NCBI GenBank assembly: GCA_027577415.1 | Contig: JANBQS010000114.1 | Span: forward strand, 1 to 34,342 | DNA length: 34,342 nucleotides | Direction: 5' to 3' | Source of the DNA: Coemansia sp. RSA 922 | Taxonomy: Eukaryota; Kickxellomycota; Kickxellomycetes; Kickxellales; Kickxellaceae | Shown: piece after piece, positions 1 to 10,703 of the stretch | Position numbering within the stretch: the first letter of the stretch is position 1 | How the letters are laid out: the number at the start of each line of letters is the position of its first letter | Notes under the pieces: generated by a model | Databases searched by the model: none | The model's input: the letters and a program-made list of their open reading frames with translations, nothing else | Told to the model about the DNA's origin: nothing | Made by a program: the position numbers and the translations under genes

Positions 1-189
1 CGTGTCGAGAAGTGCGATATCATTGTAAAGGACCTGCATGTTTTCATCGGCGGTTTCTGGAAATTTGCTATGAAACGACAAAGCAATCCCAAGCCAGCAT
101 CCCAGGAACAAGTCGAAACGGCGGCAGAGGACGCCAAGGAAGAGGACAAGGACGAGGACAAGGACGATGCCGTCGAAGATGACGACTAG
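1..189 (+). CDS. 3' end of an unidentified protein with acidic tail (partial)
   Basis: Frame 1 is open from the window edge to a TAG at 187-189, giving 62 residues. The first part is mixed hydrophobic and basic (VKDLHVFIGGFWKFAMKRQ). From about residue 40 it becomes a low-complexity Glu/Asp/Lys tail ending VEDDD. The boundary between a hydrophobic stretch and a charged tail would suit a cytosolic C-terminus after a membrane or amphipathic segment, but that is inference. I do not recognise the family. The following spacer has stacked stops and an AATAAA, so this is the natural end of the gene rather than an internal exon. The start and most of the protein lie outside the window. Confidence 0.6.
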   Translation, partial: RVEKCDIIVKDLHVFIGGFWKFAMKRQSNPKPASQEQVETAAEDAKEEDKDEDKDDAVEDDD

Positions 190-738
190 TAACTAGGTGC
201 GTTGGAATTGACTGTGTCTAAATAAATTTTAATAGTTGGTTATCTACATAAATGTGCTAGCATCATGATCCACAAGGAGACATCATCGCTGAATCTAAAA
301 ATCGTTAGACAAGACCGCAGCTCCAAGGATGTGGATATCTCTTGGATCACGATCCGTGTACTTCACACTTTGAGAGCGGTTGGAACGAAGGAGGCGTCCC
401 TGTTTTTTTTTTTTTTTTCTTTTTCTTTTTTATGGCCTTGCTAGTTTGACAAAAAAGGGATTGCGGTGGCCGCAGCGAAAGGGGTACTGCAAAAAATCTA
501 CAGCCGAGAAAAAAAATTCACTTCTTTCAAGTTCTTTTTTTCTCTCTCAATTATCTGTTTCTTTTTTCTTTTCTGGCCAGTATATTTATTGACAAGGTAT
601 ACGTCGAGACATACACGGTCCCTAGAATAACGAGGACATGGATTAGATAGAATCGCAATGACTAAACAAAAATTCCTCTTTGAATGTAGACGAGCACAAC
701 TCCCCTAGCCGAATTTTCTCTAAAGAGTGGAGACAACA
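190..738 (+). promoter_or_regulatory. Spacer with the GCN1 promoter region
   Basis: No convincing gene is present. After the AATAAA near 221 the spacer carries a long T/CT tract at about 400-432, a second T-rich stretch at about 530-575, and a TATA-like TATATTTA at 581. That motif is about 158 bp before the GCN1 ATG at 739. T tracts followed by a TATA-like element resemble a nucleosome-depleted fungal promoter. The 70-residue frame at 380-592 starts at TTG and is mostly translated T-tract, so I do not call it. Confidence 0.4.
221..226 (+). terminator. Possible poly(A) signal for the left-edge gene
   Basis: AATAAA lies 32 nt after the TAG of the partial left-edge gene, in a TA-rich context. 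Position and sequence match a eukaryotic polyadenylation signal. Fungal signals are degenerate, so this is only suggestive. Confidence 0.35.
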
Positions 739-3700
739 ATGAGCGACGCAACTGCAGTAGAGGGAGGGGACGTATTTTCCTGGAAGTCGTTTACAGAGAG
801 ACTCTCTGACAAAATTACAACGACGAGCGTCAATTCGAGGCATGAACTATTGTCAGTCGAACTACAGTCGCATATTCTTGCGCACCCGCTCAGCGACCGT
901 GAACTAGTGGACCTCGTAGTCGTACTAAAGAGTACCGCCAGCCTTTATGTTGACAAAAAGTCACGCACAATGGTGCTTGACGTTTTGCGTGCACTGAGCG
1001 TGAAGAAGGCCGAGGTGTTTGTCAAGGCCATTGCTGGTGTCTTGGATCCTGTTGTAGAGAGCATGCAGTCCAAGTCGGTCGTTCATCCCGATGCGATCGC
1101 GACGGTGGTGGCCCCACGCTTTGTCTTGCTCTCTTGGATGAACGTAGCTTTGTCGGTGCCTATTGTCCAACAGGGCGTGGAGCCAGAGAGTCTTGTTGCC
1201 GATCCAGCTTGGAAGAGACTGGTGCTGCTGGCCTCGAGGCTGCTCTGGGGCATTGCGCCGGCGCATCCAGGTCAGAAGGGCACTAAAAGCCACTCGCTGT
1301 CGAGTAGCGCTCACCACGATGTCTGGCGCACGCTACGTGGATGCCCCAAGATGATCGCACCGATGCTAACGATCCTGACTGCAGAGACTAGTGGCAGCGA
1401 CGCCTCGGTACTAATCGGCAACATTGTCAGCACGGCTGTGCATCTATCAAGCAAAGACGCCTTGGCAGTGGTCGAAACGTACAAAGACGCGATTATCAGC
1501 TATATTGATCGAGTGTTGCTAGGATCCAAGACCCCCGTATCGTACTCTAGCGTGGCTGATCTGCGAGACTTTTTGCGTACGTTTGTTGGCAACCAGTTCG
1601 AACCCCTGTTCAAGCCGTCGATCGCCAAAATGCTCTTGCGGTCGCCCGAAGCCGGACTACCTACGTGCCTATGGATGTTGGAGACGTTGGATAACGTGGA
1701 TCTGTCGTCTCTTTATCTGGAGGTTTTCGCTGATACACTGGCATCCAATTTGCTAAAGAGCTCGAATGGCAGCGTGCGTCAGTCTGCGGCTGATCTTTTG
1801 GCAGTTTTGGCCGATACTCCAAAGACCAACGAGGATGCTGTCAAGGCTGTGGAGATTATTACCAAGCCCTTGGTGCTAGGTCGGTACACGCAGCCTGAGC
1901 ACCGTATTGTCGCGTATCGGTTGTTGGGGGGCATCAAGACTGATAATAGCTGGGTATCTTCGGTGGAGATCTTGGCGGCTCTGATAAAGATGACGGGTAA
2001 AGAGACGCAAGAGGCAGCGGTAGGCGCACTGTTCACGGCCATTGGTCGTCATGTCTCGGTTATTATCGAGAGTCTCCGTGACGAGGAGTCGACTGAGGGT
2101 TATGAGAAGTGCAAGGAGGCGTTGAAGCAGTTCTCTGAGGCCGCAGTAAAGGGATTGGCGCTTCCTGAGCGCTCGGCAGTAGTACGGCAGGGCTGGGCGG
2201 CAGATGCCATTGGCGAGCCACTATGGAAGGCTATCCACGGGGGTCTGAAGTCAGCATGGGCTACGGAGTACATCCAGCCGCTGGTGAAGGCACTGGCAGC
2301 TACGGCAGAAAAGGCAACGGCCAGCCCATTGACGGCCGGCAGCAGCGGCACGCTTGACGCGCACGTTGGGTTCGCGCTGGCTCTCCGCTCAGCGAGTAGC
2401 AATTCTGTTGTGGATGTTGAGAAGCTGGTGTCGCTGGTCACTGGAGCTGAAAAGTCGCTCGTGCTCTGGGACAAGGTGTACCACAAATGCACTAGCCTGA
2501 GGGAGTGCGTGTGGCTGCTCCGCGCAGTGCAAATGCTGTTTGCGCGTGGCTGCGATGACGCGCGGCTGGCCAAGGTCCTGGTCTGGGTGCTATGCAAGTT
2601 CCCCAACCCGTCGCTGGAAGTTTCTCGGGTTGGGCTTAGTACCGTGGAGTATATGAGCGGAATCAGCGCCAAGCGGCTGTGGACTATGATGGCGCCAGTA
2701 GTACTCGACGAGATGACTGCGTCTGCGGAAAAGGACAGCGTGCCTTACAAGTGGACCATGATTTTACGTGCGGTGGTTCCAAAGAATTCAGGATCGATGG
2801 ATCTCCTAGAATCCCTGGCATTGGCGGCTAACCATCCAGTGGTACTGCGCAATCACGCTCAGGGCAGCTTCTGGATCTCTCTTGTGCAGCAGGCTGGGAT
2901 TGATCCCGGAGAGCTGTGCCACAGCAGACTAGCGGAGCTCAAGCAAACGATCCGCCAGACGATGGTAAACAACGACACTAGCTCGACGATGTTTGCGGCA
3001 GCAAAGAGTCTTGTCAAGGATCTGGTGTTTATTGGCGGCGACTTTGTGGCGCTTCAGCTGCTCAATTTTGCTCGCGAGGACATTGATCCGACCAAGCTGG
3101 CTGAGGTGTCTGCCGAGGATATTGCGGTATGGCAGACTCCCGCTGGACAGCTGCACTTTGACCCAGTTTCGTCCAAGGAGGCCGAGCGCAACAACGGCAA
3201 GAAGAAGGAAGACTGGGCCGAACAGCTGGAGCGCGAGATTGCGCTGAAGAGGGGCCAAGTGCGCAAGCTAACCAAGGAAGAGCAGGCGCTAGTAGACCGG
3301 CAGCATATCAAGGAGAATGAGATCCGGGCGCGAGTAGACAGCTCATACAAGGGCTTGCACCGTGGGCTGGCGCTCATCAGAGCCGTTGTCAATGACAGCG
3401 TGGCAAGCGCGTGCATGTTAGAGGCAATGCATATGGTTGTTGAGCGTGCCATTATTGGCGGAAAGTCCGCGAGTGAGCGGCTAGCTGGACCCGAAATCTA
3501 CACGACGATGCTGGCTCTGAGCCGGGTAGCCGATGGTCTGGAAGCTGGGTTACGCGTACCGATTGCCGTTGGCATTCTGCGGGCACGCGGGCTCACAGGC
3601 GTTGTGCCTGCCGACTGGACGCGCGAGTCCATGGAGGACCTGGCGACGCGAGTATACTACCGGCTGCGCGTCAGCTGCGAAGCGCAGGCTCTGCCTGCAG

Positions 3701-6700
3701 CAGGATTCAACTTCCTGTTGCCGCTGATGGAGGTGACAGCGGAGGCTGGCGGCTGGGGACGCAAGGCCAAGCGCGGTGTGGAGGAGCATGACGAGTACGC
3801 CGTGATGGACCATGCCGCGGAGCAGCTAACGATGGTTGTGGATATCCTCGGCTTCCACGCTCACTTTGGTCAGTCGGAGGATATGCCAAGGCGCGCGATG
3901 ATTGAGCTGCTAGTGAAGCTCATGGCAGAGCAGGCTATGCTACTACCCGCGTGCCGCGCCAGCCTGGTGCGTCTGGCTGAGGCCATGGAGGGCACTGATG
4001 GGCCAGCTGAGCGCGATGCTCTTATCGCTGGCGTGACGCGTGCTGATTCTGCTGTACGTAACGCGTGCTTGGCAGCACTGGACTTTGCCGATCTTACGGG
4101 GCTCGATCACTCGGCCGAGCTGTGGCTCAACGTCGGTGGTGTTGGCGCCGTAGCTCTGGAAGAAAACGCCGTGCTGGCCCGTACCCTGTGGACCGACAAT
4201 GGGTTGGAAATTGGTCCCGAGCTTATCGCAGATATTGTGCCGTTCCTGAACCACCAGGCATTGGAGATCCGCAGTTGCGCAGCGCGGTCGATTGCGCTCA
4301 GCATTAAGGATGTGGGCGAAGACCAGGGCGATTTGGTTGGCACTGCACTTGCTTTGCTTCAGGATGCGTATGGGCGGTGGTACATTTCGCTGGAGCCCGA
4401 GTATGATCGCTTTGGTCTTGTTGTTCCTGGCACTCAGCACCGCGTGGACATTGCGGAGGCGCGTGTGGCGGTGGGAGATGCGTTGTTGCATTTGGCACCA
4501 CTATTGACTTCAGCTGGACAGGTACGCGACCTGGTCCACTTCCTAGTGCACAAGCGTGTGCTGGGCGAGCGGTCCGAGGCAGTGCGCAGCGCGATGCTGG
4601 CGGCTGGCGCTCAGGCTGTGGCGTCGCATGGCGCAAAGTGGTCGGACGACGTGCTGCCCGTGCTTGAGGCGTTCTTGGCTGAGCGCGACGAAGGAACGGC
4701 AGCCTATGACTACATCCGCGAAGGTGTTGTTGTATTGCTCGGTCGCCTGGCCCAGCACTTGCCGGACACAGCTGAAGGCCGTGTGGCTGATGCCGTTGAC
4801 CAGCTGGTGGCAACGCTGCCGACTCCAGCAGAGGCCGTGCAGAGCGCCGTCGCCGAGTGCCTGCCGCCCCTAGCTAAGCGTATCACCGATGACCACTTTG
4901 GTCGTGTTGTCGCGGCCATCATGGCCAGCGCGCTCACTGGCGAATCGTACTCGCAGCGCCGTGGCGGTGCCTATGGACTGGCTGGTATGATCAAGGGCCG
5001 TGGTCTGGCAGCGTTGAAGAAGCTCCAGATCATCGACCAGCTGCGCGACGCCTGCGAGGACAAGAAGGTGTATCAGCGGCGCCAGGGCGCGCTCTTTGCG
5101 TTTGAGACACTGTCTGCGACCATGGGCCGGCTGTTCGAGCCCTACATTATTCAGTTCATTCCGACATTGCTGACTCTGTTTAGCGACTCCAACGCTAGCG
5201 TGCGCGAGGCAGCGCTGGACACTGCGCGTGTGATCATGGGCAATATCAGCGGCCACGGAGTCAAGCTCATTTTGCCGTCGGCGCTGGCTGGGCTGGAGAA
5301 CGACCAGTGGCGGACGAAAAAGGGCAGCGTGGAGATGCTGGGCGCCATGGCCTACTGCGCCCCTAAGCAATTGTCGGTGTCCCTGCCGACCATTGTGCCC
5401 CGCATCATTGACGTACTCACTGATGCGCATGGCCAGGTGGCGGAGACAGCACGCCAGGCCCTGCTGCGTTTCGGTGACGTCATCCACAACCCTGAGATCC
5501 AGCAGCTGGTGCCCATTCTGCTGGCAGCCCTGGACGAGCCGGCGAAGAATACGGACTCTGCGCTGCGCACGCTCCTGCACACAGCGTTTATCCACTACAT
5601 CGACGCCCCGTCGCTGGCGCTGGTTATCCCCATTCTGCAGCGCGGTATGTGTGAACGCACTGCGTCGACCAAGCGCAATGCCGCGCAGATTATGGGGTCG
5701 ATGGCCACGCTGACTGATCCCAAGGATCTGGCACCGTACTTGCTGAACCTAGTGCCCCTGCTGCGCAACGTGCTTGTTGACCCCGTGCCTGAGGCCCGCG
5801 CCACGTCGGCCAAGGCCCTGGGCTCGCTGGTGAATAAGCTCGGCGAGGAGCACTTCCCCAGCCTCGTCGCTGATCTCGTCAAGGTGCTCAAGAGCGATGC
5901 CTCGGGCGTTGACCGTGCTGGCGCTGCCCAGGGTCTATCGGAGGTTCTGAGCGGAATTGGCCTGGAGCGCCTCGAGGGTCTGCTGCCTGAGGTGCTGGCT
6001 AACTGTAACAGCGCGCGTATGGCTGTGCGTGAGGGCTTTATGATGCTGCTTATCTACCTGCCTACCACCTTTGGCGACGACTTCCAGCGCTTCCTCCCCC
6101 TGGTCATGCCACCAGTGCTGGCGGGTCTCGCTGACGAGAACGAACAGGTGCGCAACGCCGCGCTGCGTGCTGGTCGTATCCTGGTTATCTCCTTTGCTAC
6201 TACGGCTATTGACAGTCTATTGCCCGAGTTGTTGGCTAGCATGAACCACGAGCTGTGGCGTATCAGACACTCGTCTATCGAACTCCTCGGCGAGCTTCTG
6301 TACCGTGTTGCTGGAATCAGCGGCAAGCAGGCTGAGCGCGACCGCGAAGCAGCTCGTGCGTTGTTCTCTACTGTGCAGAGCGGCGATGATAGTGGCGATG
6401 CGGATGAGGCAGCGGAGGAAGAGGTCGATGAGGATGCTGAGAACGATGCGCTTATCTCGAGCAACCTGCGTGAGATTCTTACCGAGAAGCTTGGTCTGGA
6501 CCGGTTCCACGGCGTATTGGCTGCGCTCTATGTGTCGCGCAGCGATGTGGCGGCGATGGTTCGTCAGGTGGCGTTCTCTGTGTGGAAGAGTATTGTCAAC
6601 AATACCCCGCGTACCGTGCGCGAGTGTCTGCCCCGCATCATGGACATTGTGCTGGTGGGTCTGGCCTCCGAGGAATACGACCGCCGCACTACTGCTGCCC

Positions 6701-9102
6701 GCACGCTGGGTGATCTCGTGCACAAACTGGGCGAGGCTGTTATGTCGCGTGTCGTGCCTATTCTGGAGAAGGCCCTGGCTGATACCACGTCCGTGGGAGC
6801 CACTGAGGGCGGTAGTATCAGACACGGTGTGTTTATCGGGTTGTCTGAGATTCTGCGCTCGGCTGGCCGCATCTACATTGACGTCTATGCCGATGCCATG
6901 ATCCCGCTTGTCCGTCGTGGTCTTTGTGACGACGATGTCATGGTACGCGAAGCCGCAGCCACTGCATTCAACAGCCTGCAGCAGACCGTCGGTCCCCGCG
7001 TCATTGACTTGGTGGTCCCACCGCTGCTCAACGCACTGACCACCACCGACAGTGTTGATGGCATCAATGCCGAGAATGCGCTGGAGGCATTGCGTGAGCT
7101 CATGGCAGTGCGTGCCAACGTCGTGTTCCCTGTGCTGATTCCGACACTGACCAAGGTTCCAGTCACCGAGTTCAATGCCCGCGCATTGTCATCGCTTATC
7201 CAGGTGTCTGCGGGCAACAACACGCTGAGCAAGCGTCTGCCACAGATCTTACTCTCGCTGTTCGACTCTATGCCCGTACACCTTGCTGCTGGGAATGAGG
7301 GTGCTGAGGTGGCGCTGCGCGAGACCGTGCGTGTCATCGTGGCGTCTGCGTCGCAGGACGAGGATACGTTGGAGGCCCTGATGATGCAGCTCCATGAGTC
7401 TGTCAAATACGGAGAATCCGTCGACCTCAATGCCACGCCAAAGGTCGCCTCGCGCGTATCCGAGGCCTGCTTTGCCCTCGAGGCCATGTGCGTGGCATTT
7501 GGTCCCAACTCGGCCACTCGCGGACGCTCGGTTCTGGGCTCGCATGTGTCAGACTGGCTGCGCATCCTCATTGAGCTCATGGCCACCGACTCTGATATAG
7601 TCGTGCGCGCCAGTTGGAGCGCGCTCGATGCCCTGTGTAAGACTGTGCCCAAGGACGATTTCGACGGGTATGTGGGACCTGTCAGTCGGTTTGTGCACAA
7701 TGCCACCGAGTCCCTGCCCCATGGCGTGAAGACCCTGCCTGGATTCAATCTGGCCAAGGGCGTTGGACCCCTGCTGCCTATTTACTCGCAGGGTCTGTTG
7801 ACTGGATCGGCTGATACGAAGGAGCGCGCTGTCCGCGGTATGGCACGTTTGGTGCGGTTCACCGACCCAGCTGCCCTGCGGCCCTTCGCTACGGCGATCA
7901 CTGGCCCGCTTATCCGTATCGTGGGTGATCGTCATCCCGCCAACGTCAAGGCCGCCATTTTGTCTACATTGGGTCTGCTATTGACTCAGATCTCGGCACT
8001 GATGCGTCCGTTCCTGCCCCAGCTCCAGCGCACGTTTGTCCGCGGCCTAGTCGAGTCCGACGATATTGTCAGACAACGCGCTGCTGCTGCCCTGGCTGCG
8101 CTCATCCCCTTGCAGCCACGCCTGGACCCGCTCGTAGCTGAGCTTACTGCGAGTCTGAAGCAGGCACCCGATGTCGGCATGAAGATCGCTATTATGCGTG
8201 CTATCCGCGCTGTCGTCCGCGCACCTAACGCTGGGTCATTGTCGTTGGCTAGTACTCAGGCTATTGAGCTCGCTGGTGCGGGTGAGACTGCTGCGTGTAC
8301 TGCGGATCCTCGCTGGCGTGCACTCCGTAGCTCTGTGTTTGGCGGGCTGTGCGGCGTTATCCCCGAAGACGCGGCTACCAAGCTGGTGCTTCAGCAAGTA
8401 GTGGAGGAGACTGACGATGCGCTCGAGCAGGCCACGAAGCTGAGCTACCTGGCTGCTGTGCTTGCAGAGGCACCCAAGCTGGTTGCGAGCTCTGCGGCTG
8501 AGTTGTCTGAGAAGATCGCGGCTAGCGTTGTTGTTGCGCTGACTCCCCGTGGCGATATCCATCAGCCACAGGCCACGGTGCAAGCTATATTGGTAGCCAA
8601 AACCGCGCTGCTGAATCGCGATGTGGTTTCTTCCAGCGGATCTTCTATTGCCTTGCCCATGGTCGATGCGCTTATCCGTACTGTCGACCCTGCCACTATG
8701 TCTGCGTTCGACTTGGACTCGCAGCAAGCCGCATTGGCTGCGCTCAAGGCAGTGGCTAAACACCGCTACACTGTTATCGAGCCCAGACGTGATGCCCTCG
8801 TCCATGCTGCTATGTCGCATGTCCGTGACCGCAATATCCCTGTCAAATTGGCTGCTGAGCGCTGTGTGCTCTATGCACTGCGTCTGGCTCGTTTGCCTGA
8901 GGGCTTTGAGGGCAGTGAAGAAGGGTTGGCGGCGTATGTGGAGAATGTCGGTGGACCGACGTCGGATAAGGGTAAATTGGTGCTGGATTATCAGAGACGT
9001 GTACTGGGTAAACTCGCTGATAGTACGAGGGAACTGGATTATACCAGTGACGATGAAGATGATCTTGCTAATAAGGATGACGATATGGAGGCTGATGCAT
9101 AG
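739..9102 (+). CDS. GCN1: Gcn1, eIF2-alpha kinase (Gcn2) activator
   Basis: Gcn1 is a giant HEAT-repeat protein that binds translating or collided ribosomes with Gcn20. It hands the uncharged-tRNA signal to Gcn2, leading to eIF2-alpha phosphorylation. The frame gives 2787 residues from the ATG at 739, close to the roughly 2670 of yeast and human. A longer frame starts at a GTG at 727, but 739 is the first ATG. HEAT repeats run almost end to end. Visible landmarks are: a charged helical segment at residues 821-867 (KKKEDWAEQL, LTKEEQALV, ENEIRARVD); the strongly conserved eEF3-like block at about 1370-1700 (SQRRGGAYGLAGMIKGRG, RRQGALFAFE, WRTKKGSVEMLG, TSAKALGSLV); an acidic loop at 1881-1903; and conserved repeats such as RRTTAARTLGDLVHKLGE near 1980. 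By family comparison the Gcn2 RWD-binding region should lie near 2100-2480. The tail is acidic. No intron is needed. Gcn1 is cytosolic and usually constitutive. Confidence 0.97.
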   Translation: MSDATAVEGGDVFSWKSFTERLSDKITTTSVNSRHELLSVELQSHILAHPLSDRELVDLVVVLKSTASLYVDKKSRTMVLDVLRALSVKKAEVFVKAIAGVLDPVVESMQSKSVVHPDAIATVVAPRFVLLSWMNVALSVPIVQQGVEPESLVADPAWKRLVLLASRLLWGIAPAHPGQKGTKSHSLSSSAHHDVWRTLRGCPKMIAPMLTILTAETSGSDASVLIGNIVSTAVHLSSKDALAVVETYKDAIISYIDRVLLGSKTPVSYSSVADLRDFLRTFVGNQFEPLFKPSIAKMLLRSPEAGLPTCLWMLETLDNVDLSSLYLEVFADTLASNLLKSSNGSVRQSAADLLAVLADTPKTNEDAVKAVEIITKPLVLGRYTQPEHRIVAYRLLGGIKTDNSWVSSVEILAALIKMTGKETQEAAVGALFTAIGRHVSVIIESLRDEESTEGYEKCKEALKQFSEAAVKGLALPERSAVVRQGWAADAIGEPLWKAIHGGLKSAWATEYIQPLVKALAATAEKATASPLTAGSSGTLDAHVGFALALRSASSNSVVDVEKLVSLVTGAEKSLVLWDKVYHKCTSLRECVWLLRAVQMLFARGCDDARLAKVLVWVLCKFPNPSLEVSRVGLSTVEYMSGISAKRLWTMMAPVVLDEMTASAEKDSVPYKWTMILRAVVPKNSGSMDLLESLALAANHPVVLRNHAQGSFWISLVQQAGIDPGELCHSRLAELKQTIRQTMVNNDTSSTMFAAAKSLVKDLVFIGGDFVALQLLNFAREDIDPTKLAEVSAEDIAVWQTPAGQLHFDPVSSKEAERNNGKKKEDWAEQLEREIALKRGQVRKLTKEEQALVDRQHIKENEIRARVDSSYKGLHRGLALIRAVVNDSVASACMLEAMHMVVERAIIGGKSASERLAGPEIYTTMLALSRVADGLEAGLRVPIAVGILRARGLTGVVPADWTRESMEDLATRVYYRLRVSCEAQALPAAGFNFLLPLMEVTAEAGGWGRKAKRGVEEHDEYAVMDHAAEQLTMVVDILGFHAHFGQSEDMPRRAMIELLVKLMAEQAMLLPACRASLVRLAEAMEGTDGPAERDALIAGVTRADSAVRNACLAALDFADLTGLDHSAELWLNVGGVGAVALEENAVLARTLWTDNGLEIGPELIADIVPFLNHQALEIRSCAARSIALSIKDVGEDQGDLVGTALALLQDAYGRWYISLEPEYDRFGLVVPGTQHRVDIAEARVAVGDALLHLAPLLTSAGQVRDLVHFLVHKRVLGERSEAVRSAMLAAGAQAVASHGAKWSDDVLPVLEAFLAERDEGTAAYDYIREGVVVLLGRLAQHLPDTAEGRVADAVDQLVATLPTPAEAVQSAVAECLPPLAKRITDDHFGRVVAAIMASALTGESYSQRRGGAYGLAGMIKGRGLAALKKLQIIDQLRDACEDKKVYQRRQGALFAFETLSATMGRLFEPYIIQFIPTLLTLFSDSNASVREAALDTARVIMGNISGHGVKLILPSALAGLENDQWRTKKGSVEMLGAMAYCAPKQLSVSLPTIVPRIIDVLTDAHGQVAETARQALLRFGDVIHNPEIQQLVPILLAALDEPAKNTDSALRTLLHTAFIHYIDAPSLALVIPILQRGMCERTASTKRNAAQIMGSMATLTDPKDLAPYLLNLVPLLRNVLVDPVPEARATSAKALGSLVNKLGEEHFPSLVADLVKVLKSDASGVDRAGAAQGLSEVLSGIGLERLEGLLPEVLANCNSARMAVREGFMMLLIYLPTTFGDDFQRFLPLVMPPVLAGLADENEQVRNAALRAGRILVISFATTAIDSLLPELLASMNHELWRIRHSSIELLGELLYRVAGISGKQAERDREAARALFSTVQSGDDSGDADEAAEEEVDEDAENDALISSNLREILTEKLGLDRFHGVLAALYVSRSDVAAMVRQVAFSVWKSIVNNTPRTVRECLPRIMDIVLVGLASEEYDRRTTAARTLGDLVHKLGEAVMSRVVPILEKALADTTSVGATEGGSIRHGVFIGLSEILRSAGRIYIDVYADAMIPLVRRGLCDDDVMVREAAATAFNSLQQTVGPRVIDLVVPPLLNALTTTDSVDGINAENALEALRELMAVRANVVFPVLIPTLTKVPVTEFNARALSSLIQVSAGNNTLSKRLPQILLSLFDSMPVHLAAGNEGAEVALRETVRVIVASASQDEDTLEALMMQLHESVKYGESVDLNATPKVASRVSEACFALEAMCVAFGPNSATRGRSVLGSHVSDWLRILIELMATDSDIVVRASWSALDALCKTVPKDDFDGYVGPVSRFVHNATESLPHGVKTLPGFNLAKGVGPLLPIYSQGLLTGSADTKERAVRGMARLVRFTDPAALRPFATAITGPLIRIVGDRHPANVKAAILSTLGLLLTQISALMRPFLPQLQRTFVRGLVESDDIVRQRAAAALAALIPLQPRLDPLVAELTASLKQAPDVGMKIAIMRAIRAVVRAPNAGSLSLASTQAIELAGAGETAACTADPRWRALRSSVFGGLCGVIPEDAATKLVLQQVVEETDDALEQATKLSYLAAVLAEAPKLVASSAAELSEKIAASVVVALTPRGDIHQPQATVQAILVAKTALLNRDVVSSSGSSIALPMVDALIRTVDPATMSAFDLDSQQAALAALKAVAKHRYTVIEPRRDALVHAAMSHVRDRNIPVKLAAERCVLYALRLARLPEGFEGSEEGLAAYVENVGGPTSDKGKLVLDYQRRVLGKLADSTRELDYTSDDEDDLANKDDDMEADA

Positions 9103-9389
9103 ATTTTTCCTTTCTTTTCTTTTACCTTGCTTTCTGTGTGTGTTACAAAGTACTTCTTTTTATTCTTTTTGGGATGTGAATCAAGAAAGACCTTTTCAAT
9201 TTTTTCTACTTTGAGCAAAGAAACTGGTTCTTTTTATTAAAGAGGGTTTTTGTGTCTACACTTTTATTTTATTTCTGGACCGTTGAAACTCTTGCCTTTT
9301 TTTGCCTTCCCTTCGATATCAATTTTTATCTTTATTTATATACTATTTACATTTTTTTACACATCTATTTTCTCAAAAATTTATAAAAT

Positions 9390-10703
9390 ATGGTGTGGTG
9401 GAAAAGGGAAGAATGGTCAGAGTTGCCTTTGACTACTCGTATATCACAAGCGTTCAGGCGTAATTTATTGAGTTTGGCCGTAGTAGTTGTATTTGGAATG
9501 GTCATTGCTGGCGTTGTTCTCCTAGTTGTCTATGTCGGTAGTCCTAAATCCGTATCCAAAGTCAGCGAAGTTGAAATATCCAGTTCTAGTACCATCAGCA
9601 CGCCTATAAACTCTACATATTCATGGGTTCCCACCAGCACTACTATTGACTCAGATAATACCACCGATGAACAAAGCACAGAGGAAATAGAGCCTATCTC
9701 GCTTGATTATAGCGAACTGATATCAAGCCCACCAGCCACAGAGCCTAGTAGTCCATTAGCTCACAGTGAACCGACGCCAAGCCCGCCTGCTGAACCAATC
9801 CATGCGCCAGAGGTTTATCCAGCGGCTCCTGAGCCACCCAACACTGGAGCTAACAACGGCAGTATAACCCGCGTGCGTCCACTGTGGGGTTTGACATACT
9901 CGCCATACAATACTGATGGTTCGTGCCCTGATGTCAACACTGTCACTGCTCAGCTCCACAAGGTTGCCGCAGCCACCGGCCATATCCGCCTGTATTCGAC
10001 TGACTGCTCGCAGCTCAGCAGCGTGCTACAGGCTATTACGCGCAACAACATCGCCCTTGACGTCTATGCTGGCATCTGGCTAGCTGCTGGTCCCACGCGT
10101 ATGCAGGCCGACCTCGACCAGTTCGTCGCGGCTGCCAAGACGTACGACACTGGTCTCATCAAGGGCCTATCGGTCGGCAACGAAGACATATTCAACGGCA
10201 TGAGCGAGGCTACGTTGATTGGATACATCAACCAGGTACGCGCACGTCTCCAGGCCGAAGGTCTGAGCGGTATCCCCATCTATACTACTGAGCAGGATGC
10301 AAAGTTCAGCCGCGCTTTGGTGGCGGTGTCTGATGTGGTGGAAATCAACGTGCATACAATTTTTGACGGACATTTCGCCAATTTGGACGCATCCGTACAG
10401 TCGGTTATCCAGCGTGCCAACCACATCAAGAACAATGTCGCTGGTGGAAAGCCGGTAAGGATTGGTGAGACTGGATGGGCGTCAGCTGGAAATACTGGAC
10501 CAAGCCCATTGTCGCTGGCTAATGAAATTGCGTATGCGCAAAAATTCAAATGTGCCGCTGCCGCTGCTGGATTCGAGTACTTTTACTTTGAGGCTAAGGA
10601 TGCGCAGTGGAAGGCTGGCGCCGTAGCGTCTGAGCAGAACTTTGGCATTTTCAACGCTGGATTCACACCAAAGTTCGACTTTGGCTTGCTTAACAATTGT
10701 TAG
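9390..10703 (+). CDS. GH17 beta-1,3-glucanase-like protein, N-terminally membrane anchored (copy A)
   Basis: This 437-residue protein is a putative cell-wall glucan endo-1,3-beta-glucosidase or transglycosylase of glycoside hydrolase family 17. A short basic N-terminus (MVWWKREEW, FRRN) precedes one hydrophobic segment at about residues 30-50, predicting a type II membrane protein with the catalytic domain outside. Residues about 55-155 are a Ser/Thr/Pro/Glu-rich stalk. The GH17 domain runs from about 160 to the end. It starts at LWGLTYSPYN, has the acid/base Glu in VGNED (E265) and the nucleophile Glu in GETGW (E360), and ends LLNNC. The gene follows GCN1 by 287 bp of very T-rich DNA with a TATATA-like stretch near 9337. 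From 9837 onward it is nearly identical to the gene at 13081-14529, while the N-terminal halves are unrelated. The exact substrate cannot be read from sequence. Confidence 0.9.
   Translation: MVWWKREEWSELPLTTRISQAFRRNLLSLAVVVVFGMVIAGVVLLVVYVGSPKSVSKVSEVEISSSSTISTPINSTYSWVPTSTTIDSDNTTDEQSTEEIEPISLDYSELISSPPATEPSSPLAHSEPTPSPPAEPIHAPEVYPAAPEPPNTGANNGSITRVRPLWGLTYSPYNTDGSCPDVNTVTAQLHKVAAATGHIRLYSTDCSQLSSVLQAITRNNIALDVYAGIWLAAGPTRMQADLDQFVAAAKTYDTGLIKGLSVGNEDIFNGMSEATLIGYINQVRARLQAEGLSGIPIYTTEQDAKFSRALVAVSDVVEINVHTIFDGHFANLDASVQSVIQRANHIKNNVAGGKPVRIGETGWASAGNTGPSPLSLANEIAYAQKFKCAAAAAGFEYFYFEAKDAQWKAGAVASEQNFGIFNAGFTPKFDFGLLNNC

Noticed and set aside
727..738. GTG-initiated extension of GCN1 by four codons
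   Set aside because: Nuclear fungal genes normally start at ATG; the first ATG at 739 has a good A-rich context (ACAACAATGAG).
4870..5595. 241-residue minus-strand ORF inside GCN1
   Set aside because: It is antisense to the most conserved eEF3-like part of GCN1; G+C-rich coding DNA gives such shadows and its protein shows no domain.
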